Assembly (NCBI GenBank): GCA_911728435.2
Contig: OU452198.1
Span: 38,779,902-38,843,901, forward strand
Source: Apoderus coryli
Taxonomy: Eukaryota > Arthropoda > Insecta > Coleoptera > Attelabidae
Length of the DNA stretch: 64,000 nucleotides
Direction of reading: 5' to 3'
Translations under genes and position numbers: made by a program
Part shown: positions 35,011 through 46,850 of the stretch, one piece after another
Layout of the letters: the number at the start of each line of letters is the position of its first letter
Numbering within the stretch: the first letter of the stretch is position 1
Notes under the pieces: generated by a model
Seen by the model: only the letters and a program-made list of their open reading frames with translations
Database searches by the model: none
What the model was told of the DNA's origin: nothing

Positions 35011-35470
35011 TAGTACTTTTTGTTTTCTTTTTTTGTTTTCTTCTTTTGTTTTCTTCGACGTTTCGACAAACAAATTTTTGTTTTCTTCAAGATTTTTTTT
35101 TCTATTAGTCTACAAACAATAATTATTTATCTTTTTTATTTTTCTTTACAGTCAGTCTAAAAATTCATTAAATATAAATAAAATTTTCAAAATACACATA
35201 ATAAGCTAGACACAAAAAACTAAAATAGGTGTAAAAATATTCAAACCTTCCAATATCTCATTAGTGTTCTGTTTTCCCTTTTCTCTTTCCATTATTGGTA
35301 TTGTCAAATATTAACATTCATCTTTGGTATTGTCATATTTGGTAAGAGCATTTTTGGTTTAAAAATATATCAGTGTATACCTCGGTGATTTTAGTTAGGT
35401 GTAAAAAGTAAGCTATAGGTAGTGTATTAGGTCATACAATAAGTCAGTAGGATGACACATAGATGGCGTT
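35011..35470. other. No recognised gene; possible mariner 5' end
   Basis: TATTAGGTCATACAATAAGT at about 35426 resembles mariner-type inverted termini (TTAGGT...AATAAGT). CGACGTTTCGACAAAC near 35055 recalls the PLE 3' core in reverse. Confidence 0.3.
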
Positions 35471-35473
35471 ACC

Positions 35474-37144
35474 ACACTACAAAAAATTGCTGTAAGTCCT
35501 GGTAATTTTACATAATAAATCAGTATCGACTATGTAACATTTACCATAACATCCAAGTAATTTATAAGTTACAGATACTTAGATGTACATCAAAAAAGTA
35601 CATTTCCAAAAAAGTACACAGTTTTACATATTTTTCCATTTGTATGTGTAATAGAATAACTTTATGTGAGAGTATGTAGAAGTACGCTGAATTACATCAA
35701 ACCACGTAAAATCTCCTGTTTCACCGTTTAAAACTTAAGACGTCCAGAAGCCATCAGGGGTCGCATCCGTGCCATGCTTTAATACATGTACTGGTTTTTG
35801 ATGTGCCGCGTAAAACGTAATAAGCAAGTTTTTGATTTGTAACAATATAAATGGTGTTTAAAACGTATGGCGCCTTTGGTAAGAAGGATACCAAACTTCT
35901 TTTGCAAAATCTGAATAATTTTAAGTGCCCATTAACAATTTGTTTATTATATTACATTATATTTTTTTAGAGAATATATTTTATTTATTATATAAATTAT
36001 ATATTATTTATTTTAATTTTAAATTTCCTAATGTATCTTAAACTACCTAAGAACTTACGCCTAAGATTTGTTTATTGCATTTTAGAGTAATATAATGTTC
36101 AGTTGCTTTTTGTTAGTAGCTATTTATTAGATATTTTGTTATATCCGTAAGGTATGTTCTTTACAGTTTCGTAAATGTTCAGTTCCTTTTTGCTAGTTGC
36201 TGTATTTTTATTTTATTTTGTTACTGTTTTACTTGTTACTATGATGTGTAATGTTTTTCTTTTTAATATAGCTGTTGATTAAATTTTACTACTTGTGTTT
36301 TTATCTAAATATAATATGCTAAAAATGGTTATTTTTCAGATAAATTTCTGCCCAACGTTTACGGGACATCCTGTATATACTGGGCGATTCAAAATTGAAT
36401 AGGGAAAATTCACCAACTATTTGAACAAAAGAAAAGGACCTAGCTCGGTAAATGCTTCGTATTCAACATAGGTACAAGGTGAAGCTCTTATGTTTCGGAT
36501 CTATAAGATAAAAAAGCATAATCGGAGATTCACTTCTAACAGCATGTATGTTGAATACGACACATTTTCCCACCTATGTCTATATTATGATTTTCATCAT
36601 ATTTTGAGCCATATAACTCGCAGGTGAAGATTCCCCATTAACAGTTGAATCACCCTTGGCGTATCTTGTATTTATACGTGTTCAACTACGTAATTGTAAC
36701 CATATACACAATGGGAATTTTATATTAAATTTCATGCACAAATAACTAAAACTACATAAAGGTTGTATTAATTGTTACATAACTGAACATGTAAATTTAC
36801 CTATCAAGACATGCCTTTACATGTCCATAATGGGATTCTTACATCAAATGTAATTCAAAAATAATTAAAACTACATAAACCTTGTATTAATTATTAAACA
36901 ACTGAATCTGTAAATTTACCTATCAATACATGCTTTTATTTTGCATATATAACAACTGAATCTGTAAATTTACCTATCAATACATGCTTTTATTTTGCAT
37001 ATATAACAACTAAATCTGTAAATTTACCTATCAATACATGCTTTTATTTTGCATACATAATAATGTAATTTTTACATGGTAAACCAGGGCATAATATTAC
37101 CTATGATTTTTGTGGTAATTTTACACAAATTTTATTTGTAGTGT
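35474..37144. mobile_element. Possible TIR element lying before a mariner fragment
   Basis: The left end ACACTACAAAAAATT and right end AATTTTATTTGTAGTGT are inverted and the adjoining subterminal words TAATTTTAC recur. The right end abuts mariner coding sequence and the left flank resembles a mariner terminus. No target duplication was found, so the boundaries are tentative. Confidence 0.35.
36744..37062 (+). repeat. Nested tandem repeats (about 118 bp x2, then 54 bp x3)
   Basis: Units with CTGTAAATTTACCTATCAAT start at 36900, 36954 and 37008 (period 54, almost identical, ending TTTTATTTTGCATA(T/C)AT). Before them two longer units share ACTAAAACTACATAAA/ATTAAAACTACATAAA and the same TGTAAATTTACCTATCAA word. 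Confidence 0.75.
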
Positions 37145-37540
37145 ATTTTGGGATGCAAACAGAATAATATTCCTCGACTACCCCCAAAAAGGAACCACCA
37201 TCAGCAGCAACTATTACTGTGCAATTTTGGATCGATTAAAGGCTGAGATCGCAAAGAAACGGCCACATTTGCAAAAGAAAAAAGTGCTGTTTCACCAAGA
37301 CAATGCACCGTGTCACAAATCTATGAAAACTATGGCAAAATTGAATGAATTAGGCTTCGAATTTGCTTGCCCACCCACCGTATTCTCCAGATTTCCTGTT
37401 TTTAGATCTCAAGAGAAGGCTTGCTGGAAAGAAATTTAAGTCCAATGATGAAGTAATCGCTGAAACTGCGAGGCCTATTTTGACGAGAATGAGAAATCGT
37501 ACTATAAAAGTTGGAGGGCAACTATGTTGAATAATTAAAT
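37145..37540 (+). pseudogene. mariner transposase, C-terminal half, broken
   Basis: The plus strand reads VFWDANRIIFLDYPQKGTTI (first catalytic Asp block), LDRLKAEIAKKRPHLQ, KVLFHQDNAPCHKSM (second Asp), LNELGFEFACPPTVF, then a frameshift into LAGKKFKSNDEVIAE. The block with the third Asp (PPYSPDLAPSD) is partly deleted. The spacing and HQDN box fit the D,D34D mariner group. The helix-turn-helix half is missing on the left. Confidence 0.85.
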
Positions 37541-38684
37541 CGAGTTTTCTTTGGGAAAAATTAATTAGGTACTTGTTTGAGATTGATAATAGTGCCAAGA
37601 TATTAACGAATAATCATTAACTTAAGTGCACGATGAGCTTTTTTACTGTATTTATTGTTCGTAAAGTCATTTTTATACATCATGTCAATCATCATCAAAA
37701 CCACAATATTCTCTATGTTATTATTAAAGGAAACAGCGATCGTCGATGTCATTTTTTTAAGAAAGAAATGTGCATATAAACTTGTGTCTGTGTCTGAGTA
37801 TTTGCTCGTCTTCAACAGATTGATGTTCTTTACATCCACTTTTGCAAAGCGTTTGATCGATCATTTTTTGCTGTTGACTAAATTGGAGAGTTTTTCTGAT
37901 CACCTGCACATCTTTTGGATCATGCGTACTTCATCATCAGACTATCTCACTAGAATATTCCACCAGTAAAAATTATTTTGGTGGAGTGTTTTTTATTAGA
38001 AGTAAGCAAGCTCCGAACCATGTCCCTTGTTTTTCCTTTTTTTTTGGAATAACAATTTTGACAGGGCGGTTTAACTTCGCATTGTGAACAACAGCGTACA
38101 TACGGTTGGGACGCTCCTTTAAGTTGTATATTTTTATTGCAATTACAATCACGCTGTTTTGTTTCATTTATAATTAAAAATTGTCTCTGCTATATGATGA
38201 TTGTAATGAAACTACACAAAACCATTTTGTCTGTTATAAAATGTTGTGGGTTTATATTTTCATATAACGTTTAGAATAATTAAATTAAAAACGTTTGTGC
38301 ATGAAAAAGCTAGAATTGTGTCGAATAAAAATGGTTACTGAAATGTTTTTCTGTCTCTTTATTTCTATCCATCTGGCGATATTTTTAGATTGGAAATATT
38401 AAAAATAGTAAACGTGAATGATAAAATTTTAAACTGCCAAATTGATTTTTGAACAAACAAGGAAAATGAGTACTCTCGCATAAAGAAAAAACAGATAACG
38501 AACTTCCAAAAGCTCATAAAAGACACCGGTATGGAGTTTTATAGTTGTGAAACCAGTCAAAGGGTTACAGCAACTGTCCTGGTGAAATTTCAGTAGTGAT
38601 TCATCAGTTTTTATGATAGCATCTTAAATATAAAACTTCAAAAACGACCCAGCAAAGTCTTTTCTAAATCATGAACATAAAAAA
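37541..38684. other. No recognised gene
   Basis: Opposing frames at 37603-37839 and 37655-37969 are shadows of each other in AT-rich DNA; no family match. Confidence 0.35.
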
Positions 38685-38794
38685 ATTACTAATCCAGGAA
38701 AAAACAATGGACAACGCATCTTATCATTCTAGATTGTCCATTAAAATTGCTAATACCATTACCAAAAAACATTCACTGATGGGACCAAGATAAA
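38685..38794 (+). pseudogene. DDE transposase scrap (MDNASYHSR block)
   Basis: The plus strand reads KTMDNASYHSRLSIKIANTI then TKKHSLMGP. This recalls the MDNASYHSxxxEKxP block with the second catalytic Asp in insect IS630/mariner-type DDE proteins. Upstream sequence is too decayed to read. Confidence 0.5.
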
Positions 38795-38850
38795 GTGTCC
38801 GCTCAAGGGAGGTGACCGCTTAAGACAGAACTTTACAAAATATATATGTA
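38795..38850. repeat. Tigger-like terminal repeat, isolated copy
   Basis: AAGTGTCCGCTCAAGGGAGG and GTGACCGCTTAAG parallel the terminus at 40160-40219 in the same orientation (AAGTGTCCGTACAAGGAAGG, GTGTCCGTTAAGAG). Confidence 0.5.
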
Positions 38851-39099
38851 AAAAAAAAACATATACATCCATTAAAAACATGCATTGCATTTACAATTTA
38901 GAAAGGAATTCATCTAATGTTGTTTGCTTAGTTTTCTTTTTCAATATGGCTTCTTGAAAATGTATTTAGAGTTTCGACAAAATTTCGAAGGCTTTTTCAT
39001 CTCATTGCTTTTCGGAAAAAGAGGTTTAGGGATTTCACTGAAGACATAGCCTCGATATGTGTTTTAATGTTGTTATCCACCTATGTTATGTGTAGCTCG

Positions 39100-40221
39100 T
39101 CATTAGATTCATCTCAGATTTCTTGATCTTGATTAACTTCTACACTTTGAAGAGTTTCATCTGAAACAGGTTCTTCTACACACAAATTATTGTCAATATT
39201 GAAGAACTCTTGAAGATCCTGGGGACAGATACGAAGTGGCACTTTCTTTTTATAAATTTCAGCAAGTAAAGAAAGAGGAATTCTATCTTCTGGATCAATT
39301 TGTTCCCGAGAATCACACCGTTGGTTGGTAATTCCCCGATTGCGAACGATCGATGCTTGTCTATTAAAGATGGCTTTGAGGAGTTTCATCTAAAATAGAG
39401 GTTCTTCTATACACAAATTATTGTCAATATTGAAGAACTCTAGAAGATCATTATTCTTAAACGCCCGTGGTCTGCCTGATTTACCTATGGAAAAGCTTTT
39501 GTTTCTCTCCATTCATATTGACGCAATGTAATATCCTGATGCGGTCTTTCGAGAGTTTCCCACCTATGCATTTTTCTGTTTTTATAGTCAGCGTCTTATT
39601 TGGCAATGCTCTACAAAAAAGACGCATCTCGTCTGCATTGTAAATATCACGTGGTGAGTAGTTTTTTATCAAAGAAGGTAACTTCTCTAAAAATGAGGCT
39701 ACATCTTGAGGGTTCACGGAAGCAGCCTCTCCTTGAAATCAATGTTGTAGCTAGTCCTAAATTTTTCAAGCCAACTAGACGATGCCCGAAAGCTACTGTT
39801 TCCCAAAGATTCTGCAATTTCTTTTGCCTTGACACGTATCAAGGGACCTAATAAATAAAGCCATGTGAGACATGACTTAATCAATTTCAAAAGACAATGT
39901 GAACATAGGTACCAGTTACTGGAATTGGTAATTCCCCGATTGCGAACGATCGGTGCTTGTCTATTAATGGAGCTTTCCACGGCCCGTGATTATCTCGGAC
40001 CAGTGTGTTCGCGCCTAGTAACGATTGGGCGGTATTTTGTGTCCGTTCAAGAGAGATTTTTGCCATAAAATATGTGGATAGCACTGTCCGTGTCCGCTCA
40101 GAAGAGTGTCCGCTCACGATAACGGGTTTTCTTATGGATAGCTGCCGGGACTAGATTAAAGTGTCCGTACAAGGAAGGTGTCCGCTGATGGTAGGTGTCC
40201 GTTAAGAGAGATTTCACTGTA
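39100..40221 (-). pseudogene. Tigger/pogo transposase pseudogene with right terminal repeat
   Basis: Minus strand: PLIRVKAKEIAESLG and SSSWLEKFRTSYNI (CENP-B-type DNA binding), VNPQDVASFLEKLPSLIKNY, YSPRDIYNADEMRLFCRALP (first catalytic Asp), CIGGKLSKDRIRILHCVNMN, then a jump past the DDE core to acidic tail pieces (CVEEPVSDETLQSVE). The right end CAGTGAAATCTCTCTTAACG (read inward) with TA at 40220-40221 is a proper Tigger-like terminus; the opposite terminus was not found. Two internal segments are duplicated directly: 39169-39220 with 39385-39450, and 39321-39378 with 39922-39975. Confidence 0.8.
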
Positions 40222-41129
40222 TATATAAATTTGCTTTTATTTCCGCTAAAATAATGATACGCCTATGCCTCCAAACTGATAGATGTATGCCGCCGAAAGC
40301 TTTTTACGATTTCAATTGAGACTATAACGACTATATAATCTAAATAACAGTAGTCATGGTTACTTTTAGCTTCATGTCACGAAATAAAACAGTAAATTTG
40401 TGGTAATAACATGTCATTATTTAAACTAAGTTACTATGGAAATGTTAGACAATGAAACAGTGTCCAAATAATATATTGCACAAAATATATCTATAGTTAA
40501 TTCAAATTAGTAGGGGGTACCGGCTATTACAAACATTACGGGACATAAAAATGTATGGGTAAAAGTTCCAACTTGCAATTTGTGTCTGCTATTAATTTTT
40601 GAAATAGAGTGAAACCAAACGAACACAAACTCACTACTGGAAGAAAAACTGTGACTTGGCTAGACGATTTTAGGTTTTTAATTGAACTGTTTATTCGAAT
40701 GGCTATACAGCCGACGAAACAAAATAGGGACATAATAACATCATGTGTTATACGAGTAGATTGCTATTTTCGTAATAAAAAATGCTTTCAGATTCCAATT
40801 TTTAAAGAACAGGTCTTATTAACAAAATTGATGATGGCTACTCAAAGATGAAACGTCGGAAGCTAAAAATTTTAACAGCATTGGATAGGGCGGAAAAAGT
40901 GACAATGTGGTGCAATTTATTTTAACATAGTTTGTAAAGGGAGCCAAAATAAAAATAATACGCTGAAAAACCTTCATTTCGTATATCTAAAAAACGATAA
41001 TGATTTTGTTTTCCTTGTTTTTTTTTTTAAATTTTATTATTTTAATAATAGCTATGAAATTAACCACTTTGAGAAAAAAGTTTATTACTGTTTTTTGCAC
41101 AATTGGTGTTAAATCACGGTTTTCAAAAT
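40222..41129. other. No recognised gene
   Basis: The frame at 40609-40851 (plus) begins MKPNEHKLTTGRKTV and has no family I recognise. The rest is AT-rich. Confidence 0.35.
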
Positions 41130-42720
41130 ATTTTCAGAAAATTAAAAAAAAAAAACAAAAAAATCAAAATCATCTCTTTATTGTCTAACAGGTATTGCTA
41201 CCCAATAACAAGACAAAATCTTACATTAACAAAAACAATTGCCTAGCATTAGCATACAAAAATACCCAACTTAGAACTAACTGAAAAATAGAAAAATACA
41301 AAAAAGGAAATACACGCATCAAAACGAAAGAAAATTGAGAGGATTACAAGAACAATTAATAATAACAATAAATAATTAACACATGAACATAATTCATCAA
41401 AACAAATACAAATCAGGAGCCCGCAAACATGTCTCTAAACTTTTCTTAAAAGAATCAAGCGATACATTAAAAAAATCAACGTTTTCATTAATAACTAATC
41501 GGATGCTGTACTTACAAGCCCGAAATAGCGGTGCTTTAGATTCATAATTAGAACGAATCTGTGGCACCCAAAACAAACTAGCGCTTCTAGAGTGAACACT
41601 AGGGACACGAAACCATAGCTGCTGAAGCAACCGAGGACAATCCAACATATTGTTGATCAACTTAAAAAGAAAGATTTGAGACGCGAAGATGCGTCTCTCG
41701 GCTATCGGCCGAAATCCGAACCTTGCTAGTAACAGGCCGTGATCACACCCACGAGGAGGAAAATATCCATCAATTTTAAATGACATATATTTTAAAAACT
41801 TACGTTGGATACTCTCCAATATCTGTATATGAACACGGTAGATGGGCGACCAAATGATTGTAGCAAATTCCAAAATAGACACAACAAAGGCGAAATAGAG
41901 ACTTTTCAGGCAGTCCATGTTGTTGAATTCTCTGGTCTGTCTAAAAATAAATCCTAACATTCGCAAAGCATTAGCAGAAACTTGCTCAATGTGGTAGTTG
42001 AAAGAAAAATCACCATCCAAGTATACACCAAGATCTTTGATTAAAGCGCAGCGTTCCAAATTTGAATTATCGATGTTGTAGTTTCGCAAAAACGGATCTT
42101 GACGTCTTGTAAATGTCACCGACTTACATTTGTTTAGATTTAGAGGAAGTCTATTTAGATCACACCATTCTGAGAGCCGACACAGATCTGTTTGAAGCTG
42201 TGCGCAATCGTTGTCACAAACAACAGTGCGATACAATTTTAAATCATCCGCAAACAACAAATAATTGCGATTGAAACCAGAGCCAATATCGTTTACGAAT
42301 ATTGCAAAGAGAAGAGGAGCCAACGTGCTGCCCTGCGGAGTTCCACTTGAGGCTGTGAATGAGCTTGAACTGAATCCATTGTATTCAACAAATTGTTGCC
42401 TTGCTCCCAGATAGGACTGAAAAAAAGATATCAGATTCTCTGAAGGTGTGCCGGATCGCCTCTTATTGAGTGTTGAATGCGATTTATATATATTCTGTAT
42501 GCTTGCTCGATTTCTATCGTTATCCTTGATCTTAATAACCTGAACTTAGACAAGTAGTGCGGTGCTCCAGAGGTCTTCCACCTGCATAGGCATTTATGTT
42601 TCTCTTTAATATCCCTTATGAGATCCAAGGAATACCAACAGGGATAGGAATATTTTTTTGATCGTTGTTTAAAAATTGGAACAGTGATATCCAAAATATC
42701 TGTATATCTACACAGCAATG
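41130..42720 (-). pseudogene. Jockey-like non-LTR element with internal RT deletion
   Basis: Minus strand: the linker between endonuclease and polymerase (YPCWYSLDLIRDIKEKHKC, YLSKFRLLRSRITIEIEQAY) leads into a junction near 42445. There it jumps to the middle of the reverse transcriptase (SYLGARQQFVEYNGF, GTPQGSTLAPLLFAIFVNDI), then NYLLFADDLKLYRTV with an intact catalytic box, LNLNKCKSVTFTRRQ, LGVYLDGDFSFNYHI and a long intact thumb/C-terminal region ending APDLYLF at 41397. About 200 residues of fingers and upper palm are missing, judging from relatives. The 308-residue downstream frame has no stops, so the deletion may be fairly recent. The AT-rich 3' end is near 41130-41180. Same broad family as 12.6 kb. 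Confidence 0.85.
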
Positions 42721-44262
42721 GAATTTCTGTTTAAAAGAAAACAAACTCGACACAGATAGAATATTAGCAATAAAAACAAAATAAACAATAATATGATTGG
42801 TATAATATGAGGAAAATTGAACATAAATTTGCAAAATTATTTTCAATGTTTGTTTTTTTTTGGTATGGCGCCAAACAAACCAAAATAATAATACCTATTA
42901 GGTGTATTGTCCGCATCCCGCATGCGCATAATATATACAGATTTTGATTGGCTCGGCACGTGGGCTTTTTAATGTATGCTATATTTAGGTTTTTTCAAAT
43001 ATCTCCGGGACTAATCGGAATCTTACAACTTTCGAAACCGCAAATTGTTGGGCTCATAAATCCGCAACTTTGCCTCAATTTAATCGACCTTGTATCTATT
43101 CCGATGTTCGAGATCCCAATGATGAGGCTGTATACGTACAAAGATAAATAGCAATCAACATTTTAATTAACACAAATACGAATTATAATTGTGAAATTAT
43201 TATAACAGTTTCCTAGTTTTGAATTTTCTACTCTGTATTATAGTTGAAAGATAACAAGAGAACTTACAGTAAACAAATTATTAAAATCTTATGGGAGCAA
43301 ACAAGTTGTGTTTTGGACTATTTCCCAAGTTACCATTTTACATAATAACAGTGCATATGTTAGTATTGTTATGAAAACATTATAGGAAATAAGGAAGAAT
43401 TATTAGAATAACAGTTTTAGAGATATTCTGAATTTTAATTAAAACAGAAAATTCGAGTTTAATTTTTAAACGTGAATGCTGCTTATATAGGTAAAGAAAA
43501 AACGTGGTAATAGAGAAAAAATCAATTAAAACTTAGACGAAGTCAAGAACATTAATAATACGATGGCGGTAATGTTCTCTTTCACAAAAGTTTCAATTAG
43601 AAGTGAAAAAGTTTTCCAAGTTAACACTCCCTTCGTGTTTTTCTAACATCAAATATTATAGGCAATTTTATTCACGACATATTTTTAATTATAATAAAAA
43701 TGGAAACACTAATGTTCAACTTATAAAATGCCTTAGTTTATTATAGTTATTACATTGACAACAGTGGCGCAACTAGACAATGACTAAGGGAAAGTTGATT
43801 GAATTTGTATTGGAATGATCGCGACTCCAAAACGGGAGGCGACTCTGTACAGATTTGGCGTGCTGTGCCTCGTCCGGGGCAGCGCTGTGTTGATTTGATA
43901 GAATGTGCCTCGCTCATCGTACTGATATGGAATAAACGTACGCGCGCCAGAATGTTATAGAACAAACATCTATTTTCGAGAAAGAGACAAATGATATATA
44001 AACCCAGCGTAAGGATAGTCAACTAATCATGAAGTGAATGGTCTATAGTTAAGAACAGTGTTGTGAAATATAAATAGTAGAAATAAATATAGTGAAAATA
44101 AATATAAATAGTTCTTTTATTTTATTTTTTACAAATTATTTAAAACTAAAGAAATCTTTTAAGCTTTTACTATGATGAAATAAATACTTGATTTAAATTT
44201 ATTGGTATATTCCTCTTAATAAATAATATTGCAAGTGATTAATATCTGTCTAGCATCAATCA
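42721..44262. other. No recognised gene; GC-richer patch at 43750-43960
   Basis: 43750-43960 contains CGTCCGGGGCAGCGCTGTG and CGTACGCGCGCCAG and differs in composition from its neighbours. It carries no identifiable product. Confidence 0.3.
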
Positions 44263-45150
44263 TCTAGGTTTTATACGTATTTTGTGTGAAAAAGAGGCCC
44301 AAAAAACGTCGTCCCTTTTGAGGGACATTATGCGCGTAGGACATTTAGTGAAAATGTGTGTTATGTTATGATAGTCGCTGCATGAGCTGTTTCTTACTTT
44401 AAAAGATTCAGATATAGCGGTCACCATTGACTCTAACGGTCTGACCAGCATCGTTTTTAAAGGAGTACGGACCAATGATTCCAACAGCCCATAATGCACA
44501 TCAAACAGTCAGTCTTTCTGGATGTAAGGGTGTCTCAGCATACACTTGAGGGTTACTATCACTACGGCAGTTTTGTTTATTGACGTATCCATTCAAACAA
44601 TAGTGAGGTCATGGCTAAACAAAATTAGCTTATGAAAATCTTGCTTTGGGCCCATTCACCGAATCTACGCCTTGCTAGGTGATTGTGTGGCTTCAATTGT
44701 TGCACGAGTTGGATTTTGTAAGCACGCAAACCAAGACTTTTCCGCAAAATCTTCCATAAAGAGGATTAACACACATCCAATTCCTGTACACGATAGCGGA
44801 TAGACTGAGAGTTGTTTTTCTTACTCTGTTTATTAAGAAACTAGCAAAAAAATATACTCTTTTATCCCACCAGTGGCGCTTCTTGACTGGAGTGCTGCCG
44901 ACCAAATATTAGGTGTGGAGGAACGTAGTGCTTCTAAGACTGTGCTCGCAGCATTTGCAATGGAGACTTGTAAAGATTCAAGCTGTACTCGCATGGTTTG
45001 TGTCCAGGCAGACTTCAGTTGCTCGTGGGATTTTGTTGACTCGAGAGGATGCGTTCCAATTGCAATTTACAAATACAAGCCGATCTTATACGCACATCAG
45101 TAGGTATAATATGTAAGTTCTATGTGCACAAAAACAAAATAAACCCAAGT
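44263..45150 (-). pseudogene. Tc1/mariner-superfamily transposase pseudogene
   Basis: Minus strand in shifting frames: helix-turn-helix remnants (SAWTQTMRVQLESLQ), SLWKILRKSLGLRAYKIQL, VQQLKPHNHLARRRFGEWAQ, CLNGYVNKQNCRSDSNPQVY, AETPLHPERLTV, CALWAVGIIGPYSFKNDAG and VRVNGDRYI. This is the block order of insect transposases of the SDEAHFxLNGYVNKQN...WCGFWxxGIIGPYFF...VNGDRY type, related to the fragment at 20995. Stops include one within VxCAL. The FQQDGA block with the second catalytic Asp is not preserved. No terminal repeats seen. Confidence 0.75.
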
Positions 45151-45479
45151 ACATTAAGCTGAAATGCATTTTTCAAAACGCATCACTTTTTCAATGTGGC
45201 AGAGGTGAAAATCGAATTCAGCTTCCCAAAACACATAGAAAACAAATGAGAAAAAAATTATATATTTTTTCGTGGATCGACCTCTTCTTATACCCAGGTT
45301 ACTGACTATTACTCAAAAATGTTATAAAATATTGGACATTACATTGAAAAAAACATAACTTTTGATATTTCATATTCTTATATTGCTGTTATGTTATTCA
45401 TATTTTGTATTATTTTGTATTATGATGACTTTTTTTTGTGCAATCAAATTCTTGTATATTTTTTGTATTTCACTTTTTG

Positions 45480-46850
45480 TAGTTTAGTTTAGTTAGTTCA
45501 AGGCTTAAATCACATGTGCTAAATGTATGTTGGGGTATTTATTTATTTATATTATTGAACTTTTAATTTAGGGTTAGATTTTAATATTTACCACCATCTA
45601 ACCCCTTTTGTAGTTCTGTTACTGTATTATCGGGAATTGTACACTGAAAAAAATTCTAAAAATGAACCCTAATAAATAATTATTTGACTTTTATTTGTTT
45701 AACTCAAAAAAAAATTATTTGACTCAAATAAACAGTGTTTATCCGGAATAAATAGAGTTATTTGATTTTATTTAAATATTTATTTGGCCTGGGGTGCTTT
45801 GGCAGAAATAAATATTTATTTAATTCAAATAACAAATTAAAGTTAGTTCCTGGTTATTTAAAACAAGTCCACCGTTATTTGAATCAAATAAATAATAATA
45901 AAATGAGCCGACGCGCATGGCTGTTGGGGATTCAACTCCATAGCCCACGCGTTTTAGTTTAGTATTAGTCCAATATAGAAGGTGTTTTTTATTATGGTAT
46001 AGTTATGACTTATACCTATATACTTATTATATAATAATTAAAAAAAAATAATGTCCGTTGAATCGTTATTATAGTGGTATGGAACCTAGGGCACTTATAT
46101 GACCGCTTTTCGTATGTTATAAGTTAATTATAATTAAAACGGTGACAAAAAAATCTTAAAATGCTTGAGTACTAATTCACGATTGTTTATTTCATGTAAG
46201 TATATGTATAGATACCTAAACCTAATATAATGAGATCCTTTTTTTATATTATCGTAGTGAATTGATAAAATAAGGGTAGTAGATACACGTGGATATTGTG
46301 TAAATGATCTTGAAATAGTTTTATTAACAAAAATATTTGTAAATTAATTTCTAAAAAAAATATGTTTGAAGAAATAAATATTTATTTGTAATAAACAAAG
46401 TATTTATTGGAAGCAAAATATCAGATTCCGGAAAAAATTATTTGTTTGGATAGAACAAATTCTATATTTAATATAAAAAAATGTTTATTCAGAATAAACA
46501 AATATTTATTTATTCCAAATAGCAGCACCTTTGGGCCAAGTACATGGAATCTTTCTTCTAAATAACTCTAGTTAGTTCAAGCAAACAAACATATCCTTAC
46601 ATTTTCGGACCTTGGTAACAAGTAAGTATAAGTACTAAGTCAAATAAATATTTATTTAAATCAAATAAATACCGCTTGGGTATTTCAAATAAACCATATA
46701 TTTGTCTCAAGTACATGGGTTGTTTGTCGTATACCGTAGAAATATTTGTTTGGTTCAACTCCATTTTTTTTTTGATCCAAACAAATCTTTTTTTCAGTGT
46801 TGTGTTTTTTTTTGAACTGCAAATAAACTGATTATTATTATTATTATATA
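45480..46850 (+). mobile_element. Non-LTR 3' UTR interrupted by the 45640-46800 repeat
   Basis: The left part (45480-45639) looks like an AT-rich retroelement 3' UTR. The right part CTGCAAATAAACTGATTATT plus (ATT)n at 46816-46848 is a typical non-LTR 3' tail. No C-terminal protein block was recovered, so this reading is inference. Confidence 0.35.
45640..46800. mobile_element. ACACTGAAAAAAA-ended element full of AAATAAATATTTATTT palindromes
   Basis: Ends ACACTGAAAAAAA (45641) and TTTTTTTCAGTGT (46800) are inverted. The interior repeats variants of AAATAAATATTTATTT and TTATTTGAATCAAATAAA at least eight times, spaced irregularly through both halves. No transposase frame; the only longer frames are fortuitous. 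TTGT next to both ends may be a short target duplication. Confidence 0.5.

Noticed and set aside
36900..37062. Regular 54-bp repeats as a CRISPR-like array
   Set aside because: The whole unit repeats without unique spacers and the genome is eukaryotic; it is a minisatellite.
37603..37969. Two overlapping opposite-strand frames of 78 and 104 residues
   Set aside because: They are shadows of each other in AT-rich sequence and neither resembles a known protein.
40841..40875. GATGAAACGTCGG as a ribozyme core
   Set aside because: No upstream CUGANGA box with a pairing stem II.
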